A DNA stretch of 39,320 nt. Origin: an uncultured Flavobacteriaceae bacterium (lineage in GTDB: Bacteria > Bacteroidota > Bacteroidia > Flavobacteriales > Flavobacteriaceae). Numbering within the stretch: position 1 is the stretch's first letter; every line of letters begins with the position of its first letter. The notes below the pieces were generated by a model. It was not told where the DNA came from, ran no database searches, and worked only from the letters and a program-made list of their open reading frames with translations. The stretch spans positions 1 to 39,320 of the forward strand of contig CAJIZJ010000049.1 of assembly GCA_905181825.1 (NCBI GenBank), read 5' to 3'. Shown here piece by piece: positions 17,233 to 26,435 of the stretch. The position numbers and the translations under genes are program-made.

Positions 17233-18660
17233 TTATACTGATAGTTTCTTAGTCAAATCTTCAACATATTTTCTAAATTGCTTATCTGTAGTTGAAAGAT
17301 TGTCAACGGTTTTACAAGCGTGAAGTACTGTTGCGTGATCACGTTTTCCAATTTGAGACCCAATGCTAGCAAGGGATGCTTTTGTGAATTTCTTTGCAAA
17401 AAACATTGCTAGTTGTCTAGCTTGAACAATGTGACGTTTTCGAGTTTTGGATTGTAAAGTATCTACATCCATTTGGAAGTAATCAGATACTACTTTCTGA
17501 ATGTAGTCGATTGAAACTTCTCTTTTAGTGTTTTTCACAAACTTTTCTACAATATCTTTCGCTAAAGAAAGTGTTATTTCTTTTTTATTGAAAGATGATT
17601 GAGCGATTAAGGAAATAATTGCACCCTCTAATTCACGAACGTTAGTCGTAATGTGTTTGGCCAAATATTCTATAATTTCTTCAGGCATCTCAACACCATC
17701 TCTGTATAGTTTATTTTTGACAATAGATACCCGAGTTTCAAAGTCTGGGTTTTGAAGTTCTGCAGACAAGCCCCATTTAAAACGAGATAAGAGTCGTTGT
17801 TCAATATCTTGCATATCTACAGGTGCTTTATCACTTGTTAAAATGACTTGCTTACCATTTTGGTGCAAATGATTAAATATGTGGAAAAACACATCCTGTG
17901 TACCAGATTTTCCAGAAAGGAACTGGACGTCATCAATGATAAGGATATCTATTATTTGATAGAAGTGAATGAAATCATTTCTATTATTTTTCTTTACAGA
18001 CTCAATATATTGTTGTGTAAACTTCTCAGCTGAAATATAAAGTACGGTCTTTTCAGGGTATTTATCTTTAATATCAACTCCTATAGCATGTGCTAAGTGT
18101 GTTTTTCCCAAACCAACCCCACCAAATATTAATAACGGATTAAATGAAGTCCCCCCCGGTTTGTTAGCGACTGCAATACTTGCATTTCTCGCCAATCGGT
18201 TTGAGTCACCTTCTAAAAAGTTTTCAAATGTGTAAATAGGATTCAGTTGAGATTCAATTTTGACATTTCTAATGCCTGGAATCACAAACGGATTCTTTAA
18301 TTCTGGATTTTTATTTTTTAGTGGAATGTCAACTTGTTGTGAGTATACAGCAGTTCGGTTCGAACTTGGTATTTTTTCAGTAAAAGGTTGTTTGTTTCCA
18401 TAAGTATTTTCCATTTTAATGATATACACTAATTTGGCATTCACACCAAGCTCTTTTGTTAAAGCTACTTTTAAAATTTTAACATAGTGCTCTTCTAACC
18501 ATTCGTAAAAAAATTTACTTGGTACTTGTATGCTGAGAGCATGGTTATCTAGCTTAACAGCTACAATAGGCTCAAACCATGTCTTATAGGCTTGCGGTTG
18601 AATGTTGTCTTGTATAAATTCAAGACAATTTTCCCATACCGTTTGAGCACTGTTATTCAT
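17233..18660 (-). CDS. dnaA: Chromosomal replication initiator protein DnaA
   Basis: AAA+ ATPase that binds DnaA boxes and opens the replication origin. The 475-aa protein has domain I (1-80, VWENCLEFIQDNIQPQAYKTW), a linker (~80-135), the AAA+ domain with Walker A GGVGLGKT (180-187) and Walker B ILIIDDVQF (239-247), sensor regions, and the C-terminal DNA-binding domain with the signature RDHATVLHACKTV. All core motifs are intact. No cluster of DnaA boxes is seen nearby, so the origin is probably elsewhere. A TAATTTTG box lies 35 nt upstream. The thioesterase gene is divergent. Confidence 0.98.
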   Translation of the reverse strand: MNNSAQTVWENCLEFIQDNIQPQAYKTWFEPIVAVKLDNHALSIQVPSKFFYEWLEEHYVKILKVALTKELGVNAKLVYIIKMENTYGNKQPFTEKIPSSNRTAVYSQQVDIPLKNKNPELKNPFVIPGIRNVKIESQLNPIYTFENFLEGDSNRLARNASIAVANKPGGTSFNPLLIFGGVGLGKTHLAHAIGVDIKDKYPEKTVLYISAEKFTQQYIESVKKNNRNDFIHFYQIIDILIIDDVQFLSGKSGTQDVFFHIFNHLHQNGKQVILTSDKAPVDMQDIEQRLLSRFKWGLSAELQNPDFETRVSIVKNKLYRDGVEMPEEIIEYLAKHITTNVRELEGAIISLIAQSSFNKKEITLSLAKDIVEKFVKNTKREVSIDYIQKVVSDYFQMDVDTLQSKTRKRHIVQARQLAMFFAKKFTKASLASIGSQIGKRDHATVLHACKTVDNLSTTDKQFRKYVEDLTKKLSV

Positions 18661-18695
18661 TTTAGTTTATTTAATTGGTTAGGAGTTAAACAAAT

Positions 18696-18703
18696 CAAAA
18701 TTA
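18696..18703 (-). promoter_or_regulatory. -7 box for dnaA
   Basis: TAATTTTG on the minus strand, 35 nt before the dnaA ATG. A second box, TATATTTG, lies farther upstream at 18823-18830 on the same strand. Neither has an ideal -33 partner. Confidence 0.4.
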
Positions 18704-18834
18704 TGGGGAGTTTCTTGTTGCTGTTTCTCAATACAAATATGTGAACAAATTTCTTAAAAAAAAAATCCAATTAGATCGAATATTTAATTTTTTTTTCTCA
18801 TGTTTATTTAAATATAAATATACAAATATAATAC

Positions 18835-19233
18835 ATGATCACACATCAAACTGAGATTAAAGTAAGATACGGCGAGACAGATCAAATGGGCGTTGTTTAC
18901 CACGGTAATTATGCTCATTATCTGGAAATAGGGCGTTTAGAATGGCTCGATGCTATTGGTGTGTCTTACAAACAAATGGAAGCTAACGGCATAATGCTTC
19001 CTGTGGCTTCAATGGATTTAAAATACAGTAAGCCAGCGTTTTATGATGATATATTGACCATAAAAACCACGCTTTTAAAGCGTCCAACAGCTTCTATTGA
19101 GTTTGCTTATGAAATTCATAATTCTAGCGGTGAATTACTTACTACTGCACATACTAAGTTAGCATTTGTTAACATGAAATCTAATTTTCCGACGCGTTGT
19201 CCGCAATATATTTTAGATGAACTGCAAATTTAA
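18835..19233 (+). CDS. Acyl-CoA thioesterase, YbgC/4HBT family
   Basis: A 132-aa single hot-dog-fold protein that hydrolyses acyl-CoA thioesters. The 4-hydroxybenzoyl-CoA thioesterase signature is clear: VRYGETDQMGVVYHGNY with the catalytic Asp16, then LEIGRLEWLDAIGVSY. It matches YbgC-like enzymes in length. The acyl substrate is not known. It is divergent from dnaA and convergent with the YigZ gene; the two stop codons share the tetranucleotide TTAA. Confidence 0.92.
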   Translation: MITHQTEIKVRYGETDQMGVVYHGNYAHYLEIGRLEWLDAIGVSYKQMEANGIMLPVASMDLKYSKPAFYDDILTIKTTLLKRPTASIEFAYEIHNSSGELLTTAHTKLAFVNMKSNFPTRCPQYILDELQI

Positions 19234-19835
19234 TCGTTTAAAATTTCTACTTTAATTTCATGAAATGCTTCAAAAGTAGAGATTACAGTTTTTAAGTTGA
19301 TTTTTTTAGCCAATATCAATACTTCACATGCTATTTCTAACTGCTGAGATTTTAAAATCAGCTGATATTTTTTAATAATTCGCATCACTTTACTTAAGTC
19401 CTTGTAAGCGAAATGGAGTTTAATTGGAATGAGAATATCAATTTTTTTTATTTCACTTGCTTCCAAGCTTAGCTTTGCAGTTGTTCTGTAGGCGTTTATA
19501 AGACCTCCTACGCCTAGCTTTGTGCCTCCAAAGTAACGAATCACTACTATGAGTGTATTGGTGACATTAAAAGCTTGTAATTGTCCATAAATTGGAAGCC
19601 CAGCACTGTTTGAGGGTTCGCCGTCGTCTGATACTCTGTAATATGTGGTTTCAATTCCAAATTGATATGCATAACAAAAATGCCCTGCATTTGAATGTTT
19701 TCGTTTGAGGATCTCAAGTGTTTCCTTAACCTCCTTCGCTGTTTTTATTGGAATTGCATATCCATAAAACTTACTGCCTTTGTCTTTGTACAGTACCTGT
19801 GTTCCGGACGTTATAATGGTTTCGTAGCTAAACAC
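19230..19835 (-). CDS. YigZ/IMPACT family protein
   Basis: A 201-aa protein with the conserved N-terminal IMPACT/UPF0029 domain: KFYGYAIPI, HFCYAYQFG, RVSDDGEPSNSAGLPI, and VIRYFGGTKLGVGGLINAY. In yeast and mammals the domain regulates Gcn2, but the bacterial role (E. coli YigZ) is not established. The C-terminal ~60 residues form the smaller second domain, with KKIDILIPIKLHF. It is the last gene of a minus-strand operon, starting 5 nt after the HAD phosphatase stop, and its stop overlaps that of the convergent thioesterase. Confidence 0.92.
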   Translation of the reverse strand: MFSYETIITSGTQVLYKDKGSKFYGYAIPIKTAKEVKETLEILKRKHSNAGHFCYAYQFGIETTYYRVSDDGEPSNSAGLPIYGQLQAFNVTNTLIVVIRYFGGTKLGVGGLINAYRTTAKLSLEASEIKKIDILIPIKLHFAYKDLSKVMRIIKKYQLILKSQQLEIACEVLILAKKINLKTVISTFEAFHEIKVEILND

Positions 19836-19840
19836 TTTTT

Positions 19841-20458
19841 CTAGGATTTTATAAAGTTAGGTATGTCAAACAAACTTGTAACATCTTCATTTTTTGGGTC
19901 GTTATTCCAAATGTTTATTCCTAGCTTATGAGCAATATCGGTATTTTCTTTTGTGTCATCTATAAAAAAACACTGTTTTGCATTCAGGTTATTCTCTCTT
20001 AGTACAAATTCATATATGGAGTAGTCTGGTTTGCGTAATTTTATTTCATGTGAAAGATAAAATTGGTCAAAACAATTTTTAAATCGAAGGTATCGATCCA
20101 AAGACATGTTTTTTATAACTTGTTCAATATGAAGGGCATTTGTATTACTTAGTAATATGAGCTTGTACTTTTTTAGGTCTTTTAGCGATTCAATAAAAGT
20201 TAAACGATGTTCGGGGAAGTCTAAGATGATTGAATTCCAGGCAGTTGAAAAATCTTGCCTCGAAATTTTTGGGTATATTTTTGTGAATGCAGCAATAAAT
20301 TCATCAGTAGACATCACCCCCTTTTCATACTCCATCGTCATTTCAATCATCTTTTTTGAAATTGATGTAACACCTAATTTGCTTAAAGAGCGCTCGATAG
20401 CCGGTTTGTCTAAATTAATAAATACATCTCCAAAGTCAAATATGATAGTGTTAATCAT
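19841..20458 (-). CDS. HAD-superfamily hydrolase (YihX-like phosphatase)
   Basis: A 205-aa HAD subfamily IA protein. Motif I is IIFDFGDVF with nucleophile Asp8; the position two residues later is Gly rather than the usual Asp, as also seen in YihX-type sugar-phosphate phosphatases. Motif II is KLILLSNTNA, motif III the Lys in KLRKPDYSIYEF and motif IV FIDDTKENTDIA. A small phosphorylated metabolite is the likely substrate. It overlaps the end of ribD by 8 nt. Riboflavin synthesis needs a HAD-type phosphatase acting on the product of RibD, so a role in that step is an attractive but unproven inference. Confidence 0.88.
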   Translation of the reverse strand: MINTIIFDFGDVFINLDKPAIERSLSKLGVTSISKKMIEMTMEYEKGVMSTDEFIAAFTKIYPKISRQDFSTAWNSIILDFPEHRLTFIESLKDLKKYKLILLSNTNALHIEQVIKNMSLDRYLRFKNCFDQFYLSHEIKLRKPDYSIYEFVLRENNLNAKQCFFIDDTKENTDIAHKLGINIWNNDPKNEDVTSLFDIPNFIKS

Positions 20459-21452
20459 TATGAATTATTTTTAAAGTATCAGATTTAATGTGTATCTGTT
20501 TTATTAATTGTCCCTTTAGTTGCGGCTTCTCGATACCGGTTTTCATATCTACATTACTTGAAAATATACGTGCTTCATCCCAAAGGTTTTCATCAATAAA
20601 AGTTTGCAGTGTTTTCTTTCCTCCTTCAACAATAACGGATGTAATATCATTCAAATATAATGCGTTGCAAATTTGTATTGCTAAGGGAATTGTGGGGTCT
20701 ATTTCGCTATTAGTTAATGTAATCGTTTTTGCTTCAGAATTAAACACTTGGCTAGACATTGAAAGCGAGTTTCGAATGTCAATGACGATTCTAATAGGGT
20801 TTTCCCCCTTTATTTCCCGAGTTGTTAAGCTGGGGTTGTCTTGAATCACAGTATTGGCTCCCACAAGAATGGCTTGTTCTTCCGAACGCCACTGATGTAC
20901 GAGTTGTCTGGAATACAAGTTGCTAATCCAAACAGGCTTATTTTCTGACTTTTTTAGAGGTGCTATAAAACCATCGTTAGATTCAGCCCACTTCAGTATA
21001 ATGTAAGGCCGTTTTTTTTTGTGAAAAGTAAAAAAGCGCTTGTGATGTGTTTTGCACTCAGCTTCTAAAACACCAACGATGACTTCGCAACCAACTGATT
21101 TAAGTTTTGAGATCCCTTTGCCACATACTTTTTCGTGTTCATCCAAACATCCAATGACCACTCTTGGGATTTTGTGTGCAATGATTAAATCGCTGCAAGG
21201 GGGTGTTTTGCCAAAATGAGCACAAGGTTCAAGAGTAACATATAAGGTTGCTTTTTCTAAAAGTTTAGGATCCTTTACACGCTGTATCGCATTAACTTCG
21301 GCATGCGACCCACCGTATGGGCTGGTATAGCCTTCCGCTATAATTTTGTCTTTAACCACAATTACACAGCCAACCATTGGGTTAGGGGCTGTTGAGCCCA
21401 ATCCTTTTTTGGCGACTTCAATACAGCGTGCTATGTAGCGTTCGTGGTTAAT
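20451..21452 (-). CDS. ribD: Bifunctional riboflavin biosynthesis deaminase/reductase RibD, probable ATT start
   Basis: Performs the second and third steps of riboflavin synthesis: deamination of the pyrimidine and reduction of the ribosyl chain. The deaminase half has the zinc site HAEVNAI and LEPCAHFGKTPPCSDL; the reductase half (~145-333) has PYIILKWAESNDGFIAP and SVIVEGGKKTLQTF. The first ATG/GTG/TTG in the open frame is a TTG at residue 18, which would remove the conserved helix NHERYIARCIEVAKKG. That helix is encoded intact upstream, beginning exactly at ATT (21452) where ATG is expected, overlapping the preceding stop as TAATT. No ATG, GTG, TTG or CTG exists between the in-frame upstream stop (21485) and the helix. 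I therefore call ATT as the start. The HAD gene overlaps its end. Confidence 0.9.
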   Translation of the reverse strand: MNHERYIARCIEVAKKGLGSTAPNPMVGCVIVVKDKIIAEGYTSPYGGSHAEVNAIQRVKDPKLLEKATLYVTLEPCAHFGKTPPCSDLIIAHKIPRVVIGCLDEHEKVCGKGISKLKSVGCEVIVGVLEAECKTHHKRFFTFHKKKRPYIILKWAESNDGFIAPLKKSENKPVWISNLYSRQLVHQWRSEEQAILVGANTVIQDNPSLTTREIKGENPIRIVIDIRNSLSMSSQVFNSEAKTITLTNSEIDPTIPLAIQICNALYLNDITSVIVEGGKKTLQTFIDENLWDEARIFSSNVDMKTGIEKPQLKGQLIKQIHIKSDTLKIIHND

Positions 21453-21916
21453 TATAATTTTATTTTCAAGGTTTCTGTCTTGTCAATCGGGTAACTATGA
21501 TTAATTCCTAAGGTCTTGAATTGGATACTTCCTTCGAATCTAACTTTTAGAGAACGATTCAATACACTATTAAGTAATCCATTCAAAAATCCATTAGGAT
21601 CTTTGTCTAAAAGGTCTTTAGTTTTAATCTGTAACTTGAGTGGAACTTTAAAATCATTTTTAGCGGGAACTTTAAATTCTTCTGTTTCAATTTCTCCAAA
21701 AGAAATGTCATTAACATAAACTTTTACACCATCAGTATTGATGCGACCTCCAACGGCATTTGGATTATTAAACAGAGCTTCTGCGCTAAGAGTTATCTTA
21801 TTTGAGTTCGCATTAATCAATTTAATATTTTCAACCTTTATAAATGTAGGTTTTTGTTTTATTGCACAGCTAACTGAAACTAATAGAATGAGAAGTAAAG
21901 TGTGTTTTTTTATCAT
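21452..21916 (-). CDS. LEA14-like (LEA type 2/WHy) lipoprotein
   Basis: A 154-aa exported lipoprotein: signal peptide MIKKHTLLLILLVSVSC with a lipobox (SVSC), then one LEA14/WHy-type immunoglobulin-like domain (for example ITLSAEALFNNPNAVGGRI and FKVPAKNDFKVPLKLQI). In plants this fold is linked to desiccation response; the role in bacteria is unclear. It is the first gene of a minus-strand operon and its stop overlaps the presumed ATT start of ribD by one nucleotide. A TATTTTTG box lies 32 nt upstream. Confidence 0.85.
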   Translation of the reverse strand: MIKKHTLLLILLVSVSCAIKQKPTFIKVENIKLINANSNKITLSAEALFNNPNAVGGRINTDGVKVYVNDISFGEIETEEFKVPAKNDFKVPLKLQIKTKDLLDKDPNGFLNGLLNSVLNRSLKVRFEGSIQFKTLGINHSYPIDKTETLKIKL

Positions 21917-21948
21917 TTTTTCTTTGATATATATGTATCTTCGAACTA

Positions 21949-21956
21949 CAAAAATA
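21949..21956 (-). promoter_or_regulatory. -7 box for the LEA14-ribD-HAD-yigZ operon
   Basis: TATTTTTG on the minus strand, 32 nt before the lipoprotein ATG, in the 65-nt divergent gap. No -33 match. Confidence 0.4.
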
Positions 21957-21981
21957 AGATTTATTAATTGGTATCCATTAC

Positions 21982-22458
21982 ATGCGCATTAGAGAAATTC
22001 AAGTCGAGGATAATTTACAAATCGAATCAGTCATAAAGTCGACATTTATAGAGCTTAGGCTTCCTTTGACAGGGACTGCCTACGAAGATATAGAAACTAC
22101 CCGAATGTTTGAATCGTATCAAGAAGAAAAATCCATTTATTTTGTAATTGAAGAGCAGGGAGTTATTAAAGGAGGAGGAGGAGTCAAACTACTTACCAGT
22201 TTGGATGAATCCATATGTGAACTTCAGAAAATGTACTTTTCTATCGATTTACGCGGAAAAGGATATGGCAAAAAACTGCTTAGTAAGTGTTTAGAAGCAG
22301 CTCGCAAAATGGGCTATAAATACTGCTATTTAGAAACACTTTCACAGCTTGAAAAAGCTATTAGTTTATATAAACAAAATGGCTTTGAAAATCTCGAGAT
22401 TCCATATGGGAATACCGGACATAATTCCTGCGGAGTTTGGATGTTAAAAACTTTATAA
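21982..22458 (+). CDS. GNAT family N-acetyltransferase
   Basis: A 158-aa acetyltransferase with the acetyl-CoA loop LRGKGYGKKLLSKCLEAARK (about residues 91-110) preceded by the beta-strand CELQKMYFSIDL and followed by YCYLETLSQLEKAISLYKQN, all typical of GNAT proteins. The substrate is unknown. It is distinct from the GNAT at 14162. Its stop codon overlaps the prmC start as TAATG, so the two are translationally coupled; whether that reflects shared function is not known. Confidence 0.9.
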   Translation: MRIREIQVEDNLQIESVIKSTFIELRLPLTGTAYEDIETTRMFESYQEEKSIYFVIEEQGVIKGGGGVKLLTSLDESICELQKMYFSIDLRGKGYGKKLLSKCLEAARKMGYKYCYLETLSQLEKAISLYKQNGFENLEIPYGNTGHNSCGVWMLKTL

Positions 22459-23306
22459 TGCAACTTAAATCACTACATGTTTTTTTAAAAAACGGACTGA
22501 TAGGCTACTATTCAAAAGACGAAATAGATGCTTTTTTTTATAGGCTTTGCGATGCGCATCTAAAATTAAAACGCATTGATGTTAGTTTAAAATCAGACAC
22601 TGTTGTTTCTCCTCAAACATTTGAGTATTTTGAAGAATCGCTCCAACGACTTTTGAAGTATGAGCCCATTCAATACATCATAGGCTCAACCTCCTTTTGT
22701 GGATTGGATTTTATAGTAGATGAGAAAGTGCTGATTCCGCGTCCTGAAACGGAGGAGCTTATTGGTTGGATTTTGGAGCAAATCGATTCTAGCAAGCCTA
22801 TTAAAATACTAGACATAGGAACTGGTTCTGGATGTATAGCTATTTGTTTGGCTAAAAAACTTCCTAATGCGGAAGTCTACGCAATGGATGTTAGCTCGGG
22901 TGCTTTGTCAATTGCAAAACTAAACGCCAAAGCTAACCAGGTTGAAGTCACCTTTATAGAAGCTAGTGTTTTAGACTGGAAAAACCAAGATTTAGTAGTT
23001 GATGTTATTGTTTCTAATCCGCCCTATGTTCGAGAAAGTGAAAAGGAAATGATGTCTCCTAACGTTCTAGACCATGAGCCACATTTAGCGCTTTTTGTAG
23101 AAAATAATAACCCATTATTATTTTACAAAGCCATTATTGATATCTGCAAAATAAACTTAAAAAAGGACGGGTTTATATATTTTGAAATCAATGAGTATTT
23201 AGCAGAAGACACTAAATCACTATTCTCGTTAGATGCTTTTGGGACTGTTCAATTAAAAACTGATATTTTTTCTAAAAACAGAATGATTCGCGCCAAAAGA
23301 TGCTGA
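22458..23306 (+). CDS. prmC: Release factor glutamine methyltransferase PrmC
   Basis: Methylates the Gln of the GGQ motif in release factors RF1/RF2 using SAM. The 282-aa protein has the helical N-terminal domain, the linker PIQYIIGSTSFCGLDF with VLIPRPETEEL, the SAM-binding LDIGTGSGCIAI (~118-129) and the catalytic NPPY (187-190). The frame can be extended seven codons to a TTG inside the upstream gene, but the ATG at 22458 overlaps the GNAT stop (TAATG) and gives the standard N-terminus. The 105-nt gap to ligA contains a CIRCE-like repeat. Confidence 0.96.
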   Translation: MQLKSLHVFLKNGLIGYYSKDEIDAFFYRLCDAHLKLKRIDVSLKSDTVVSPQTFEYFEESLQRLLKYEPIQYIIGSTSFCGLDFIVDEKVLIPRPETEELIGWILEQIDSSKPIKILDIGTGSGCIAICLAKKLPNAEVYAMDVSSGALSIAKLNAKANQVEVTFIEASVLDWKNQDLVVDVIVSNPPYVRESEKEMMSPNVLDHEPHLALFVENNNPLLFYKAIIDICKINLKKDGFIYFEINEYLAEDTKSLFSLDAFGTVQLKTDIFSKNRMIRAKRC

Positions 23307-23355
23307 TTTTTGTTTGATAAGTTGCTGATAAAATCTCATTTAATTCACTAATGAA

Positions 23356-23386
23356 TAGCACTCATTTTCATATATTGGGAGTGCTA
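23356..23386. repeat. CIRCE-like inverted repeat upstream of ligA
   Basis: TAGCACTC (23356-23363) and GAGTGCTA (23379-23386) form a perfect 8-bp inverted repeat, identical to the half-sites of the HrcA operator CIRCE (TTAGCACTC-N9-GAGTGCTAA). The spacer is 15 nt here instead of 9, so it may bind a different regulator or form a hairpin. It lies 26 nt before the ligA ATG. Confidence 0.7.
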
Positions 23387-23387
23387 A

Positions 23388-25403
<2,016 letters not shown>

Positions 25404-25472
25404 GCAACGTTTTTTAATAGTTGCAAGTTTTAACTTTAGGAATAAATTAGTAAAAATTAAATATATAGTTAA

Positions 25473-25480
25473 TATTTTTG
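25473..25480 (+). promoter_or_regulatory. -7 box for idi, adjacent to the start codon
   Basis: TATTTTTG ends 4 nt before the idi ATG (TATTTTTG-TGCC-ATG), nearly the same arrangement as at murQ (TATTTTTG-TGT-ATG). A transcript from this box would be leaderless. No -33 match. Confidence 0.4.
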
Positions 25481-25484
25481 TGCC

Positions 25485-26024
25485 ATGATTGAAGAACAGG
25501 TAATTCTTGTAAATGAGCATGATGAACAAATTGGTCTAATGCCAAAAATGGAAGCGCACGAAAAAGCAGTATTACACCGTGCATTTTCGGTATTTGTTTT
25601 TAATGCTAAAAATGAATTGATGCTTCAACAAAGAGCAGCTCATAAATACCATTCACCACTGTTATGGACCAATACCTGTTGTTCTCATCAACGCAATGGT
25701 GAGTCTAATATTGAAGCAGGAACTAGAAGATTAAAGGAAGAAATGGGTTTTGTAACCCCACTCAAAGAAACAACCTCTTTTATTTATAAGGCTTCCTTTG
25801 ATAATGGCCTTACCGAACATGAATTAGATCATATTATGGTTGGTTATTTTGAGAATCTACCAATAATAAACCCAGATGAAGTTGAGAGCTGGAAGTGGAT
25901 GCCACTGGAAGCTGTTAAGGCAGATGTCGATATCCATCCAGAACTATACACCGAGTGGTTTAAAATTATATTTAAGAAATTTTACGAACATATAAATACG
26001 AGAAATGAAAGTTACAGTAAGTAG
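25485..26024 (+). CDS. idi: Isopentenyl-diphosphate delta-isomerase, type 1
   Basis: Interconverts isopentenyl and dimethylallyl diphosphate for isoprenoid synthesis. The 179-aa Nudix-fold protein has HRAFSVFVFN, the WTNTCCSHQ motif with active-site Cys66, the Nudix-like EAGTRRLKEEMGF, and the acidic HELDHIMVG with the second catalytic Glu/His region. Length matches the E. coli enzyme. It is the first gene of a plus-strand group and overlaps queD by 20 nt, so the two are coupled, although their pathways (isoprenoids and pterins/queuosine) have no obvious link. Confidence 0.96.
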   Translation: MIEEQVILVNEHDEQIGLMPKMEAHEKAVLHRAFSVFVFNAKNELMLQQRAAHKYHSPLLWTNTCCSHQRNGESNIEAGTRRLKEEMGFVTPLKETTSFIYKASFDNGLTEHELDHIMVGYFENLPIINPDEVESWKWMPLEAVKADVDIHPELYTEWFKIIFKKFYEHINTRNESYSK

Positions 26025-26415
26025 AAAAGCACATTTTAATGCTGCACATAGATTATACCGTCCAGATTGGAGTTTTGAGCAAAATGACGCTGTTTTTGGG
26101 AAGTGTAATAATCCTAATTTCCATGGTCATAATTATGATCTAACCGTCAGTGTAACTGGCGAAATTGATCCAGAAACAGGATATGTTGTAGATGTGAAAA
26201 TATTGAAGGACTTTATCAAATCAGAAATTGAAGATGCCTTTGATCACAAGAACCTGAATGTGGATGTTCCAGAATTCAAAAATTTAAACCCTACAGCTGA
26301 AAATATTGTAGTTGTTATTTATGATAAGTTAAAAGCCGTGCTAGATTCTCACTTAGTATTGGAAGTAACACTTTATGAAACACCTCGTAATTTTGTAACT
26401 TACTCAGGGAGTTAA
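26005..26415 (+). CDS. queD: 6-carboxytetrahydropterin synthase QueD / PTPS-like
   Basis: A 136-aa member of the 6-pyruvoyl-tetrahydropterin synthase fold, converting dihydroneopterin triphosphate to 6-carboxytetrahydropterin for queuosine (7-deazaguanine) synthesis. Zinc ligands His15 (FNAAH), His40 and His42 (HGHNY) and nucleophile Cys34 (FGKCNNPNFHGHNY) are present, with the Glu of LYETPRNFVTY near the end. Eukaryotic-type PTPS for biopterin is an alternative. It overlaps idi by 20 nt; manA follows after 20 nt. Confidence 0.92.
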   Translation: MKVTVSRKAHFNAAHRLYRPDWSFEQNDAVFGKCNNPNFHGHNYDLTVSVTGEIDPETGYVVDVKILKDFIKSEIEDAFDHKNLNVDVPEFKNLNPTAENIVVVIYDKLKAVLDSHLVLEVTLYETPRNFVTYSGS

Positions 26416-26435
26416 TATCAATAAAATCATTTAAA

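Noticed and set aside
25404-25424. GCAAC ... GTTGC hairpin after ligA as a terminator
   Set aside because: Only 5 bp of stem with an 11-nt loop and a short, interrupted T run; far weaker than the other terminators in the window.
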